Assembly: GCA_028698995.1 (NCBI GenBank)
Contig: JAQVVM010000001.1
Span: 140,614-204,613 of the forward strand
Direction: 5' to 3'
Length of the DNA stretch: 64,000 nt
DNA from: Bacteroidales bacterium
Lineage (GTDB): Bacteria; Bacteroidota; Bacteroidia; Bacteroidales; PXBB01
Part shown: positions 19,639 through 28,626 of the stretch, piece after piece
Numbering within the stretch: the stretch's first letter is position 1
Layout: every line of letters starts with the position of its first letter
Made by a program: the position numbers and the translations under genes
Notes under the pieces: model-generated
What the model was told of the DNA's origin: nothing
Database searches by the model: none
Seen by the model: only the letters and a program-made list of their open reading frames with translations

Positions 19639-19842
19639 ATGTTGAAAATTCTTATTTTATCGGTATTGCTTGTTGCATTTGCAGTTGCTGCTCTTGGTGT
19701 TAAAATGTTTTTCAAAAAAGATGGCCAGTTTACTAAAACATGTGCCAGCATGGATAGTAATGGGAAAAAAGTGCCCTGTTCTTGCAAAGCATCAGGAGAG
19801 GATAAGTGTGAGAATTACGAAGCTCATCACAATGATTTATAA
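19639..19842 (+). CDS. Small Cys-rich membrane-anchored protein
   Basis: A 67-residue protein with one N-terminal membrane helix (residues 2-24), a short basic stretch (KKDGQFTK) and a hydrophilic tail with four Cys (C35, C47, C49, C57), a C-x11-C-x-C-x7-C pattern that could hold a metal ion. It looks like a short membrane protein that I recall as common in Bacteroidota annotations; function unknown. It starts 42 bp after the methyltransferase gene on the same strand and may be co-transcribed. Confidence 0.6.
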   Translation: MLKILILSVLLVAFAVAALGVKMFFKKDGQFTKTCASMDSNGKKVPCSCKASGEDKCENYEAHHNDL

Positions 19843-19924
19843 TTGTAAATTGTAAGTGCTTCGCACATTTCAAATTTTAAATTGATGTTTGCTCTAATTC
19901 ATACTTCATAATTCATAATTGAAT

Positions 19925-21124
19925 TTATTCTTTCATAAACTTCTTCACAATCACCCCTTTTTCTGTTTGTAAGTAAACAAAGTAAATTCCTTTCCCCAGC
20001 CCACTCACATCCACACTAAGCCTCTTCTCCCGCGCTTCCTGCCGCCAAACCTCCTGCCCCAGCAGGTTGGTAATGCAAAGGGTGGCGTTTGTTACAGAGC
20101 ATTCTATGGTGAGTTGGTGGGTGGTAGGATTAGGATACACCCCAAACCCACGGTTTAACCCGTGGGTTGCCTCATTCAACCCAGTCCCATACACACTCAC
20201 CGTTACCGTATCAAAGCTTACATTTCCACATATCGTCTGCTCTAAAACATAAGTAGTAGTACTATCCGGCCACACCCACAGCCCCGCCACCGTATCTATG
20301 GGTAACCCATTTACAAACCATATACAATCCTCATCCAAGCCTATCTCCGGCTGCCTGCCAATAAACACACTATCGCCCGGCTGTATAAGCGTATCGTTAC
20401 CGGCGTAGGCGGGGAGGTTGGTGGGGATGACGGAGACGTCGTCTATGTAATATGTAGAAAACCAGTAAGTTACCCAATATACAATTTGAGAGAGAGAATC
20501 AGGGAAGAAATTACCTATGGTTATATACTCCTCTGTACCTGTTGCGACAAATGAACCTTCTATTTTCATCCAGTTTATTGTGTCACTTAATGGTTGTGTG
20601 TTGTTATATACTTGAGGTGTAACAGCTACTAATCCCATATGTATAGGTGTAAAAACACTGCTATCATCAAAATAGGCACCCAATGGTTTAATATAAGCGT
20701 GGCTTTTATCTGATAAGCTTGCATAAAATTTAACACAATAGGTATGACCAGAAGTAAGACCTTTTTTAAGTTTGCTTTGAATATATTCTCTCCAATTATC
20801 AATATAATAACTAATTGCTACAGCTATCCCAACATATCCATTTCCAGAATGTGGGTATTGAAAAGTAGAATTACCTGTATTGAAGGGCACACCACATATA
20901 AAAGGATTTGTACAACAAGCATGAAACAAATCAGGACTCCCCCCACCACCATTAATAAGTGTGCCCCATCCTATAGCAGAATCAATTTGACCAAAATCAT
21001 TTGGACATGAGTATATCATTTCAAAGCTTGGGTTTGCAACTAAATTAACCTGAGCTAAAGAAACTGTATATGCTATCATTAAGATAGCACATACTGATAG
21101 TTTTCTAAGAATTTTTATTCTCAT
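19925..21124 (-). CDS. T9SS-secreted surface protein with PKD-like domain
   Basis: A 399-residue protein. A signal peptide (to about residue 25, VSLAQ) precedes a domain starting NLVANPSFE, probably a carbohydrate-binding-like jelly roll, up to about residue 235. Next is a PKD-like segment (AYAGNDTLIQPGDSVFIG...) and a type A T9SS C-terminal domain (FGVYPNPTTHQLTIE ... KGIYFVYLQTEKGVIVKKF). It is therefore probably exported by type IX secretion and fixed to the outer surface. The start ATG overlaps the stop of the upstream gene (ATGA), so translation is coupled. The last 520 bp (about 19925-20445) are much richer in G+C than the first part, a mosaic discussed in the findings. Confidence 0.8.
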   Translation of the reverse strand: MRIKILRKLSVCAILMIAYTVSLAQVNLVANPSFEMIYSCPNDFGQIDSAIGWGTLINGGGGSPDLFHACCTNPFICGVPFNTGNSTFQYPHSGNGYVGIAVAISYYIDNWREYIQSKLKKGLTSGHTYCVKFYASLSDKSHAYIKPLGAYFDDSSVFTPIHMGLVAVTPQVYNNTQPLSDTINWMKIEGSFVATGTEEYITIGNFFPDSLSQIVYWVTYWFSTYYIDDVSVIPTNLPAYAGNDTLIQPGDSVFIGRQPEIGLDEDCIWFVNGLPIDTVAGLWVWPDSTTTYVLEQTICGNVSFDTVTVSVYGTGLNEATHGLNRGFGVYPNPTTHQLTIECSVTNATLCITNLLGQEVWRQEAREKRLSVDVSGLGKGIYFVYLQTEKGVIVKKFMKE

Positions 21125-24100
21125 TTGATTACAATAATTTTTTCTGAATTGTAAATGTTACCCTTTGAATCTTTTACAGAAATAAAATAAATACCGTTAT
21201 TTAGGCCTGCATCAAAGTTACCCATATTATCACGTAATTGCAAATTAAACTCATTCATTTTATTTCCCAAAATATTATAAATGCTCACGACAGCACTTTC
21301 GGATATTGAATTACTTCCAAACAGTGAAATTGTGAAGATGCCGGTATTAGGATTTGGAAAAACCTGTAATGATAAATTTGCCGGATTTGATTTTTCTGTA
21401 TGTGCATCAGACAACATTTTAGCAGAATTATTGTCAATACAAATATCAGAATACAGTGTATAGTCTCTGTAAATCATACTGTACAGTGTTCTGGCTTTAT
21501 GTACAGCCAAGCCGTCTCTTGCAGGACAACCGTCAACCAAAGCCTTGAGAATAATTGAATCGGCAACCGTAAAGGTGCTGTCTCTATAATGAATATACAC
21601 ATTATAGAAATCAATATAATTCGATTCAATATCATTCTGTGGCGTTACACTTGCAAGCGTAGAAATTGACTGAGACAAATGTCCGTTTGCAAGGTTGTTT
21701 TCAGCATTTACAAGCGCACCTATATTTCCATTATGGGCAGTATTATAAAAATTTTTTAAAATTACTGAGTTGTCCTTTAGTGCGGGTTGCATTTCGAGTA
21801 TTCGATAAACACGGAACATATCGTTGATGTGTTGTTGTACAGGGAAAACCGTATAATTAACACTATCCTTGACAAGCCGCTCTAACCAACTTATTTGGCT
21901 ATTTAATCCCATGCCTGTTGATGTCAATAAATTACCGCTTGTATTTGCAGACTTATATTGAGGGACATCACAATTTGTAGTGTTTGTGTTTGGAGGAGTG
22001 ATGTGAGTAATTCCCTGCATTGGTATTGTTTTATACATTAGGTTTTGATCCGATTGATCATTCCAATTAAATCCGGTTCCACCAGATTCAGGATTTTGAT
22101 GGGGGTCTGAAGCATCAATAAACAGCTCAGAATTAACTGGGTTAGAACCCATCACCGTATATGTTTTAAACTGTTGCCCTAAAGTATAAGAGGTTGTCGG
22201 CCATTTATTGCTACTTGCATAGGGGTCATATCCCTGTTGACCAAGAATGCCGGCATTTAACACAAATCCCATTTGACTGCCATCCATAGTATTATTTAAA
22301 AATGTTGTTGGGAATTGGTCTCCCTGAAATTCAATGCCTATTCCGGTATTTACAACATTATTACATTTAACAATTTGCTCATGCCCTGTCACATTTGTCC
22401 ACGTTGCATTACTGGCGCATCTTATGCCATAATATGCCAAGTCGTCATTGTCAAAACCCTGAACATTATTCTCTTTTATTACTCCATTGAAGTTTTGTAC
22501 TGTGTTAATTCCAAATTGAGAATTACCTACGCCCGGGTCAACAAGAGAAATGTAATTGTTTGAAATCACAGGGCGGTTTCCATAGCAATATAGTTCATTA
22601 TAATAATCCAAATAATAATTTACCCAGTTTTCCATCTGAATGCCGTTTCGCACATTATATAAATGATTATAAGTAACATTCAGTTCATTACAATCATCAG
22701 GGGTTATCTGATTTAATCCCAAAAGTAGGTTGCTCACAACAATACCCAAAATTACATTTCCGCTAATATATTGATTATTACCCAGTAAATCAGCTTGAAT
22801 AATGTTGTTATTGATATTAAAATCGCCATGAATGTGTTGTCCATTTGGATACGAAGGATCATAATAAGCATTTGAGGCAGTAAAATTAATCCCCCAAGAA
22901 ACATTAGTGATTGTATTAGAATTAACATTTATTTCTGAGCATTGAGGTGTTTTTATATTTACGCCAATAAATCCTTCTAATGTGCCTTGGTCGCTCCGAA
23001 TATTTACATATTCAATATTCACCACATCATAGTTTAATACATCAATAGCTATCTTATTGTCGTAAAAGAAGTTATTACCACCATTTACCTGTATTCTGTT
23101 AATAGGCAATGGAAGTTGCGTACTGGTGTTTATAGCTCTTAAAGCCATACCATCAGTCCATGTGGCTGTGCCTGTAATATACTGAAATGCATTGTTTGAG
23201 CAAGTCAGATTGCTGTTTGTAGCATTAATGCCAAAATACAAGTTGTCGAAAATATTTACGGTAGTGCCAGTTATGTTGGGGTCGTCGCCGTTAATTAATA
23301 CCTCATAGTGAATTCCTCCAGCATAAGTTCCCACATTTTCTAATTTAATACCTATCATACTTGGTTGATTACTGAGTGTTAATGAACTTCCATAAATTGC
23401 AACACGATAACGCTCGTTTAAAGAACCCTGATTCAACATCTCTGAAAGATTAAATAACCATGCAGTATGTGCTGGAATAGGCCATGTGAGCAGAGTTGTA
23501 ACTGGTGTGAAGTTTCTACTGGTGAAAACCGTATTTGTAACCTCAAATGGATAACTCCCAGATTGAGTATAATCTTTAATACGAATACCTGTAGTGTTCT
23601 TATTAAAAACTGAACCGTCAACAGATAGTAGTGTAGGTGTTGAATTGTCAATATCTACTGCAATAATTGCATCCTCTATCAGTGTTCCGTTGTTAATAAT
23701 CAAAGTTCCTGTACCTTCAATCACAATGCCTTGCCACATACTATCGCAGGCAAACAAATGACAATGATTAAGTGTAAGAGACGCATTTGAGGGAATCGTG
23801 ATTTTGATAGGATTGATAGGAAGAGATACGTCATCAATCCTGATTGAAACATCATTCAGAACAACATTGCCTTGAATTGTAATATCATGTTGTAAATCAT
23901 ATAATGTATTTGGAGCAAAATTGGGGTTACCGGAACTAATAATAGTTTGATTAATCACTTCTCCGATACACTCACAAAGTGGGGCAACATTAACAACTAC
24001 ATCATTTGACGCTGTACATCCATTTACTTGAGTTACTGTAACTGTATAAGTTGTTGTTGTGTTTGGTGTTACAGTAATTGATGAAGTTGTTTCTCCGGTA

Positions 24101-26991
24101 CTCCAATAATAAGTACCACCTCCTGAAGTAGTAAGAGTATGTTCATATCCCATGCAATTGTACTGGGGGTTAGTAATTGTTATTGCAGGTTCCCATTTCT
24201 TTCCGAATTCAATATCATCAAGCGCAAAATCACATCCGTAAAATATATAGTCACCATGAATAATTTCAATCTGTAATGAGGAGGGTGCAGGATCTGGTAT
24301 CACAAATTCATAACACAACTGATGCCACAACTCATCATTGTCAAGGTGAAGATATAGTGATGGGGTAATTGTGCTTGTACAATATTGCTCAACTCCGTTA
24401 ATTCTCAAATAAAGTAATGGTGGGTTTGAATTAGTATTACCTATTGTAAACAAATTAGTAGCCCAAAATCTGGAATAGTATATATTTCCAGCTGTAAAAG
24501 GTCCATTAACAGTTGTGCCCCATACAACCTTTTGAATATATGAATATAAACCCACACAACCAGGATAAGAAAAGATAGCATCCGGTTCTGCCATACCATT
24601 TGCTATTAAATAATAGCCATTTGGTAAATTTGGCGTATTATTATTTGGATCCCACCAAGGTTGTAAGAAAGTTGGTCCGTAATCCAATACTGAATTTTGA
24701 TTTGTGATTATTGCTTCACATGGCATCAAAGGCGTTGGGGGACTGGATATCCCTTCGTCGTATTCTGTTGAAAATATATGTGGCCATGTTCCCAATATTT
24801 CAAAATCGCCATTGTAGATTAAATTATTTATACAAAATTGATCGCATGGATAAAAAACATCTGCATTTGGTATAGTTCTGGAAATCAGGCAAATAGTTGA
24901 ATTGAATTCTTGAGTTTGATTATTTACTATCTTTACATAATATGTATTATTGATTTGTAAAGAATTGCAAGAGAAGAAAAAATATTTGTTATTAGAAAAA
25001 TAATACAATTGTGTTAGACTATTACATTGATTTTTATATACATATACTTCAATGTCGTTTGATAAAGGTTGAAAAAGTGTATTTTCTAATTGTATTACGC
25101 AGCTTGTATCTGTTGCAGTAAACATGAACCAATACTCAGGTTGATTTAGAATAAACCTAAATTCGTGTTTATGGCATATTGTATCGTTAGTAACTTCTAT
25201 TGCGTTATTACATGTTGTACCTTGAACTGTAATGCTAACAGTATCGTAATTTAAACAACCAATTGAGTTTTCAACTGTCAATTTATAAGGAGTGTTTGAT
25301 AAAGGCTTTGCCCATGGATTTGAACTCATTGGGTCGCTCAATCCATTTGTAGGTGTCCACGTATAAGTGTTGCCACCAATCGGGCTGCTGCCAATTTGTA
25401 CACTATCACTGATATTAATTGTAGTGTCACTCCCCGCATCAGCCACAGGCAAATCATAAACTGTAACAGTAATAGACGAGGAACTCACCGTACCACAACT
25501 GCCCGAAGTTACATTTTTTCTGTAACAAGTTGTTTGTGTGAGGTTGCCACCCTGATACGTGCTTGCCGTTGCCCCTGAAATATTACCCCAGCCGCTGCCG
25601 CAACCACCTACTGTGGTGCTTTGCCATTGGTAAGTATAGCTTCCTGTGCCACCAGAAGGAGCAACAGTTTGAGTAAAGAGTGAAGGAGAAGTATTGTAGC
25701 ATATAGATTGGTTGCTGCCTACGCTACCTGCTGTGAGATTGGCATAAACTGTTACACTAATAGCCGCAGAACTTACAGTCCCGCAACTGCCCGAAGTTAC
25801 ATTGCGGCGGTAGCAGGTGGTTTGTGTAAGGTTGCCCGCCTGATAGGTGCTTGCAGTTGCTCCTGATATATTGCCCCAACCACTGCCACAACTAGAAACT
25901 GTTGTGCTTTGCCATTGATAAGTATAGCTTCCTGTGCCGCCTGAAGGAGCAACAGTTTGAGTAAAGAGTGAGGGGGAAGTATTGTAGCATATTGACTGGT
26001 TGCTTCCTACGCTACCTGCAGTAAGATTGGCATAAACTGTTACATTAATAGCCGCAGAACTCACTGTTCCACAACTGCCCGAAGTTACATTGCGGCGGTA
26101 GCAGGTGGTTTGTGTAAGACTGCTTGCCTGATAGGTGTTTGCCGTTGCTCCTGATATATTGCCCCAGCCACTGCCGCAACCGCTTACTGTGGTGTTTTGC
26201 CATTGGTAGGTATAGCTGCCGGTACCCCCTGTGGGTGCAGTCGCTTGTGTAAAAGCTGCAGGGCTTGTATTGTAACAAATAGACTGGTTGCTGCCTACGC
26301 TGCCTGCTGTGAGGTTGGCATAAACCGTTACTGTTATAGCTGCCGAACTCACCGTACCACAACTACCCGATGTAACATTTCTGCGGTAACAGGTGGTTTG
26401 TGTAAGATTGCCTGCCTGATAGGTGTTTGCTGTTGCCCCGGAAACATTGCCCCAGCCACTCTCGCAGCCGCTTACTGTGGTGTATTGCCATTGGTAGGTA
26501 TAGCTACCTGTGCCACCTGTAGGTGCTCCTGTTTGCGTAAAAGCCGTAGGACTTGTGTTATAGCATATTGACTGGTTGCTACCTATACTTCCGGCAGTAA
26601 GAACTGGACGTACTGCAACCGTAATGGAATTTGAATACCCTGAGCCGCAGGGGCTAGAGTCAACAAATCGCCTGTAGCAGGTAGTTGCAGTGAGGTTTCC
26701 TGCCTGATAGGTAATTGCCGTTGCTCCCGAAATATTACTCCATCCGCTGCCGCAACCACTCACAGTGGTGCTTTGCCATTGATAGGTAAATGAACCCGAA
26801 CCGCCCGAGGGTGACGTAACATTGGTAAATGCTGTAGGGCTGGTGTTATAACAAATGGTTTGGTTGCTGCCTATGCTGCCCGGATTTAAACGGGTACACT
26901 GGGCTTGTGCCTCAATATTAACAAAAAGTAAAACGATACTTAAAACACATAAATGTATCTTATGTGTTTTTATTTGGATTTTCTTTATCAT
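21121..26991 (-). CDS. Large T9SS-secreted repeat protein with beta-helix region
   Basis: A 1956-residue protein. I start it at the ATG at 26991 because that Met leads directly into a signal peptide (MIKKIQIKTHKIHLCVLSIV...EAQAQ); a longer frame starting at 27078 only adds a hydrophilic stretch. After the signal come five tandem 96-residue repeats, each with four Cys. They are followed by a PKD-like domain, a domain resembling N-terminal adhesin modules (NAIEVTNDTICHKHEFRF), a NLIYNGDFE jelly roll, an Asn-rich right-handed beta-helix region and a type A T9SS sorting domain (VFPNPNTGIFTISLFG ... YNSEKIIVIK). It is probably a surface adhesin. It is translationally coupled to the gene at 19925. 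Confidence 0.8.
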   Translation of the reverse strand: MIKKIQIKTHKIHLCVLSIVLLFVNIEAQAQCTRLNPGSIGSNQTICYNTSPTAFTNVTSPSGGSGSFTYQWQSTTVSGCGSGWSNISGATAITYQAGNLTATTCYRRFVDSSPCGSGYSNSITVAVRPVLTAGSIGSNQSICYNTSPTAFTQTGAPTGGTGSYTYQWQYTTVSGCESGWGNVSGATANTYQAGNLTQTTCYRRNVTSGSCGTVSSAAITVTVYANLTAGSVGSNQSICYNTSPAAFTQATAPTGGTGSYTYQWQNTTVSGCGSGWGNISGATANTYQASSLTQTTCYRRNVTSGSCGTVSSAAINVTVYANLTAGSVGSNQSICYNTSPSLFTQTVAPSGGTGSYTYQWQSTTVSSCGSGWGNISGATASTYQAGNLTQTTCYRRNVTSGSCGTVSSAAISVTVYANLTAGSVGSNQSICYNTSPSLFTQTVAPSGGTGSYTYQWQSTTVGGCGSGWGNISGATASTYQGGNLTQTTCYRKNVTSGSCGTVSSSSITVTVYDLPVADAGSDTTINISDSVQIGSSPIGGNTYTWTPTNGLSDPMSSNPWAKPLSNTPYKLTVENSIGCLNYDTVSITVQGTTCNNAIEVTNDTICHKHEFRFILNQPEYWFMFTATDTSCVIQLENTLFQPLSNDIEVYVYKNQCNSLTQLYYFSNNKYFFFSCNSLQINNTYYVKIVNNQTQEFNSTICLISRTIPNADVFYPCDQFCINNLIYNGDFEILGTWPHIFSTEYDEGISSPPTPLMPCEAIITNQNSVLDYGPTFLQPWWDPNNNTPNLPNGYYLIANGMAEPDAIFSYPGCVGLYSYIQKVVWGTTVNGPFTAGNIYYSRFWATNLFTIGNTNSNPPLLYLRINGVEQYCTSTITPSLYLHLDNDELWHQLCYEFVIPDPAPSSLQIEIIHGDYIFYGCDFALDDIEFGKKWEPAITITNPQYNCMGYEHTLTTSGGGTYYWSTGETTSSITVTPNTTTTYTVTVTQVNGCTASNDVVVNVAPLCECIGEVINQTIISSGNPNFAPNTLYDLQHDITIQGNVVLNDVSIRIDDVSLPINPIKITIPSNASLTLNHCHLFACDSMWQGIVIEGTGTLIINNGTLIEDAIIAVDIDNSTPTLLSVDGSVFNKNTTGIRIKDYTQSGSYPFEVTNTVFTSRNFTPVTTLLTWPIPAHTAWLFNLSEMLNQGSLNERYRVAIYGSSLTLSNQPSMIGIKLENVGTYAGGIHYEVLINGDDPNITGTTVNIFDNLYFGINATNSNLTCSNNAFQYITGTATWTDGMALRAINTSTQLPLPINRIQVNGGNNFFYDNKIAIDVLNYDVVNIEYVNIRSDQGTLEGFIGVNIKTPQCSEINVNSNTITNVSWGINFTASNAYYDPSYPNGQHIHGDFNINNNIIQADLLGNNQYISGNVILGIVVSNLLLGLNQITPDDCNELNVTYNHLYNVRNGIQMENWVNYYLDYYNELYCYGNRPVISNNYISLVDPGVGNSQFGINTVQNFNGVIKENNVQGFDNDDLAYYGIRCASNATWTNVTGHEQIVKCNNVVNTGIGIEFQGDQFPTTFLNNTMDGSQMGFVLNAGILGQQGYDPYASSNKWPTTSYTLGQQFKTYTVMGSNPVNSELFIDASDPHQNPESGGTGFNWNDQSDQNLMYKTIPMQGITHITPPNTNTTNCDVPQYKSANTSGNLLTSTGMGLNSQISWLERLVKDSVNYTVFPVQQHINDMFRVYRILEMQPALKDNSVILKNFYNTAHNGNIGALVNAENNLANGHLSQSISTLASVTPQNDIESNYIDFYNVYIHYRDSTFTVADSIILKALVDGCPARDGLAVHKARTLYSMIYRDYTLYSDICIDNNSAKMLSDAHTEKSNPANLSLQVFPNPNTGIFTISLFGSNSISESAVVSIYNILGNKMNEFNLQLRDNMGNFDAGLNNGIYFISVKDSKGNIYNSEKIIVIK
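25453..26893 (-). repeat. Five tandem 288-bp coding repeats
   Basis: The landmark GGCATAAAC recurs at 25741, 26029 and 26317, exactly 288 bp (96 residues) apart, with related units starting near 25453 and 26605. Middle units are nearly identical at DNA level; the N-terminal unit is the most diverged. The G+C content is higher than in the flanks. Confidence 0.85.
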
Positions 26992-27238
26992 AAAATTAAG
27001 TTTTAAATTAAATAGGTGAATTTGAGACATCCCAGTATTAAAAAATTGGTGTTTCATTAATTCATCACATTTAACCAAAATGATTTGGAAAAAACCAAAG
27101 TAAAGTTTTGCAAAGAGAAAGGTATTTCATTCTCGCTCCCTTTCTTTTCTGAAAGAGGTACCGGACTTGCTGATAAATGGTGAGAGGTCTCTGATTTCTT
27201 TGATAAATGTAGAGAGGTCTCTGAGTCCTGTCGAAGAG

Positions 27239-27264
27239 CTCTCTCTCTCTCTCTCTCTCTCTCT
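27239..27264. repeat. (CT)13 dinucleotide microsatellite
   Basis: 26 bp of uninterrupted CT on the plus strand ((AG)13 on the minus strand), about 250 bp upstream of the repeat-protein start at 26991. Two nearby copies of GAGAGGTCTCTGA (27182 and 27212 region) and a CCTGTCGAAG motif sit beside it. The 26992-27501 interval shows no convincing gene. Confidence 0.9.
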
Positions 27265-27501
27265 ACAAAATCAGCGATTCGAGATGTTTTAGTAAAAAAC
27301 ACCTTGGATATTATAAGAGAAAGCTTTGCTACTAACATTTAAATTTATTAAATGAACATACAAATATACATTCAATAAAACCAATTTCCTAATTATTTCT
27401 TAAAATCCGGTTGATTTTAATGGATAAATGGTTGGTTTGTGTTTTGGATAGTGGAATAAATAGAATACTGTGAGACCTATTTCAAAAACCAGGCAAGTCT
27501 T

Positions 27502-28626
27502 TTAATTTCCCTTTATTACGGCATCATATACTGCATTTCTCTCAACCGGAATTCGCCTGTGAACTTTAATCATGTCTTTAAACTCTGTTTCCGACATCTG
27601 TGGCTTTTGGTCTGTTGCTCCTGCCCTGGAATAAATTGATGTGGTATTATTAATGGTACCATCCATATCATCAACCCCAAAATCTAAAGCAAGAAAGGCG
27701 GTGTCTTTACCTAACATAGGCCAATATGCCTTAATATGCTGGAAATTATCAAGGTAAATACGCGATACAGCAAAAACTTTTAAATCTTCAATAATGCTGC
27801 TCTCCTTAATATAGGATAAAGCATTGTTTCTGCTTTTAAATTTCAGTGGAATAAAGGCATTAAAACCATTGGTATTATCTTGTAAATTTCTTAGAATATC
27901 AAGATGTTTTAGTCGTTGACTGATAGTTTCAATGTGTCCGTAGAGCATTGTAGCGTTAGAGGGAATGTTTATTTTATGTGCCGCTTTATGAATAGCAAGC
28001 CACTTTTTTGCCGAAATTTTTGTCGGAAATAATTTTTTTCTGCAATCTTCATCAAAAATTTCAGCACCCCCTCCCGGTATTGAATCCAATCCATTGTCTT
28101 TTAATAATGCTAAACCTTTTTTAAGTGCATATCCTGCTTTTGAAATCAAAAAATCGAGCTCTGCAGCAGTAAAGGCCTTTATATGTAGGGTGGGATAGGT
28201 GTCTTTTATCGAACGTAATACGGGTAACCAGAAATTCAAATCTTTTTCAGGATGAATACCCCCAACAATATGGACTTCATTTATTGAAGATGCATTTTCT
28301 TTAATAATAGACATTATCCCCTCTGCTGAAAGCTCCCAGCTGTCCTCTTTGGTTTTACTTCTGAATGAGCAAAAAGCACATTTATTGATACAAAGATTTG
28401 TATATTCAAGGTGAATATTTTTAATGTAATAGGTATTATTACCGTTTTTAAATTCTCTTATTTTGTTGGATAAGTATCCCATTAAGGGTAATTCAGCATG
28501 GGTATAAAGGTAAAAAGCTTCATTCAGGCTTATGCGCTGAAAATTAAGCACTTTAGAAATAATCGTATCCAGTTTTTTATCTGAAATATTGTTGCAGCAA
28601 GAAGCCATTTTTTCAGGCAAAGACAT
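27502..28626 (-). CDS. mqnE: Aminofutalosine synthase-like radical SAM enzyme (MqnE)
   Basis: A 374-residue radical SAM enzyme of the futalosine (menaquinone) branch. The [4Fe-4S] ligands are C79-x3-C83-x2-C86 (LCINKCAFCSF). The family pattern continues with HIVGGIHPEKDL, IKAFTAAEL, DSIPGGGAEIFDE and ATMLYGHIE. It most resembles MqnE, which joins a chorismate-derived enolpyruvyl benzoate to SAM-derived adenosine. The paralogue MqnC (cyclic dehypoxanthine futalosine synthase) is the main alternative. No other mqn gene is in the window. The ATG directly follows the stop of the secreted protease gene (no spacer), an odd genetic partner. Confidence 0.75.
   Translation of the reverse strand: MSLPEKMASCCNNISDKKLDTIISKVLNFQRISLNEAFYLYTHAELPLMGYLSNKIREFKNGNNTYYIKNIHLEYTNLCINKCAFCSFRSKTKEDSWELSAEGIMSIIKENASSINEVHIVGGIHPEKDLNFWLPVLRSIKDTYPTLHIKAFTAAELDFLISKAGYALKKGLALLKDNGLDSIPGGGAEIFDEDCRKKLFPTKISAKKWLAIHKAAHKINIPSNATMLYGHIETISQRLKHLDILRNLQDNTNGFNAFIPLKFKSRNNALSYIKESSIIEDLKVFAVSRIYLDNFQHIKAYWPMLGKDTAFLALDFGVDDMDGTINNTTSIYSRAGATDQKPQMSETEFKDMIKVHRRIPVERNAVYDAVIKGN

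Noticed and set aside
26992..27078. A 29-codon N-terminal extension of the 1956-residue surface protein
   Set aside because: It would put a hydrophilic stretch before a proper signal peptide. The ATG at 26991 is the better start.
27057..27338. A 93-codon open frame on the minus strand with an alternating Glu-Arg run
   Set aside because: The Glu-Arg run is the translation of the (CT)13 tract. There is no domain or family likeness, and the frame overlaps the upstream region of the repeat-protein gene.
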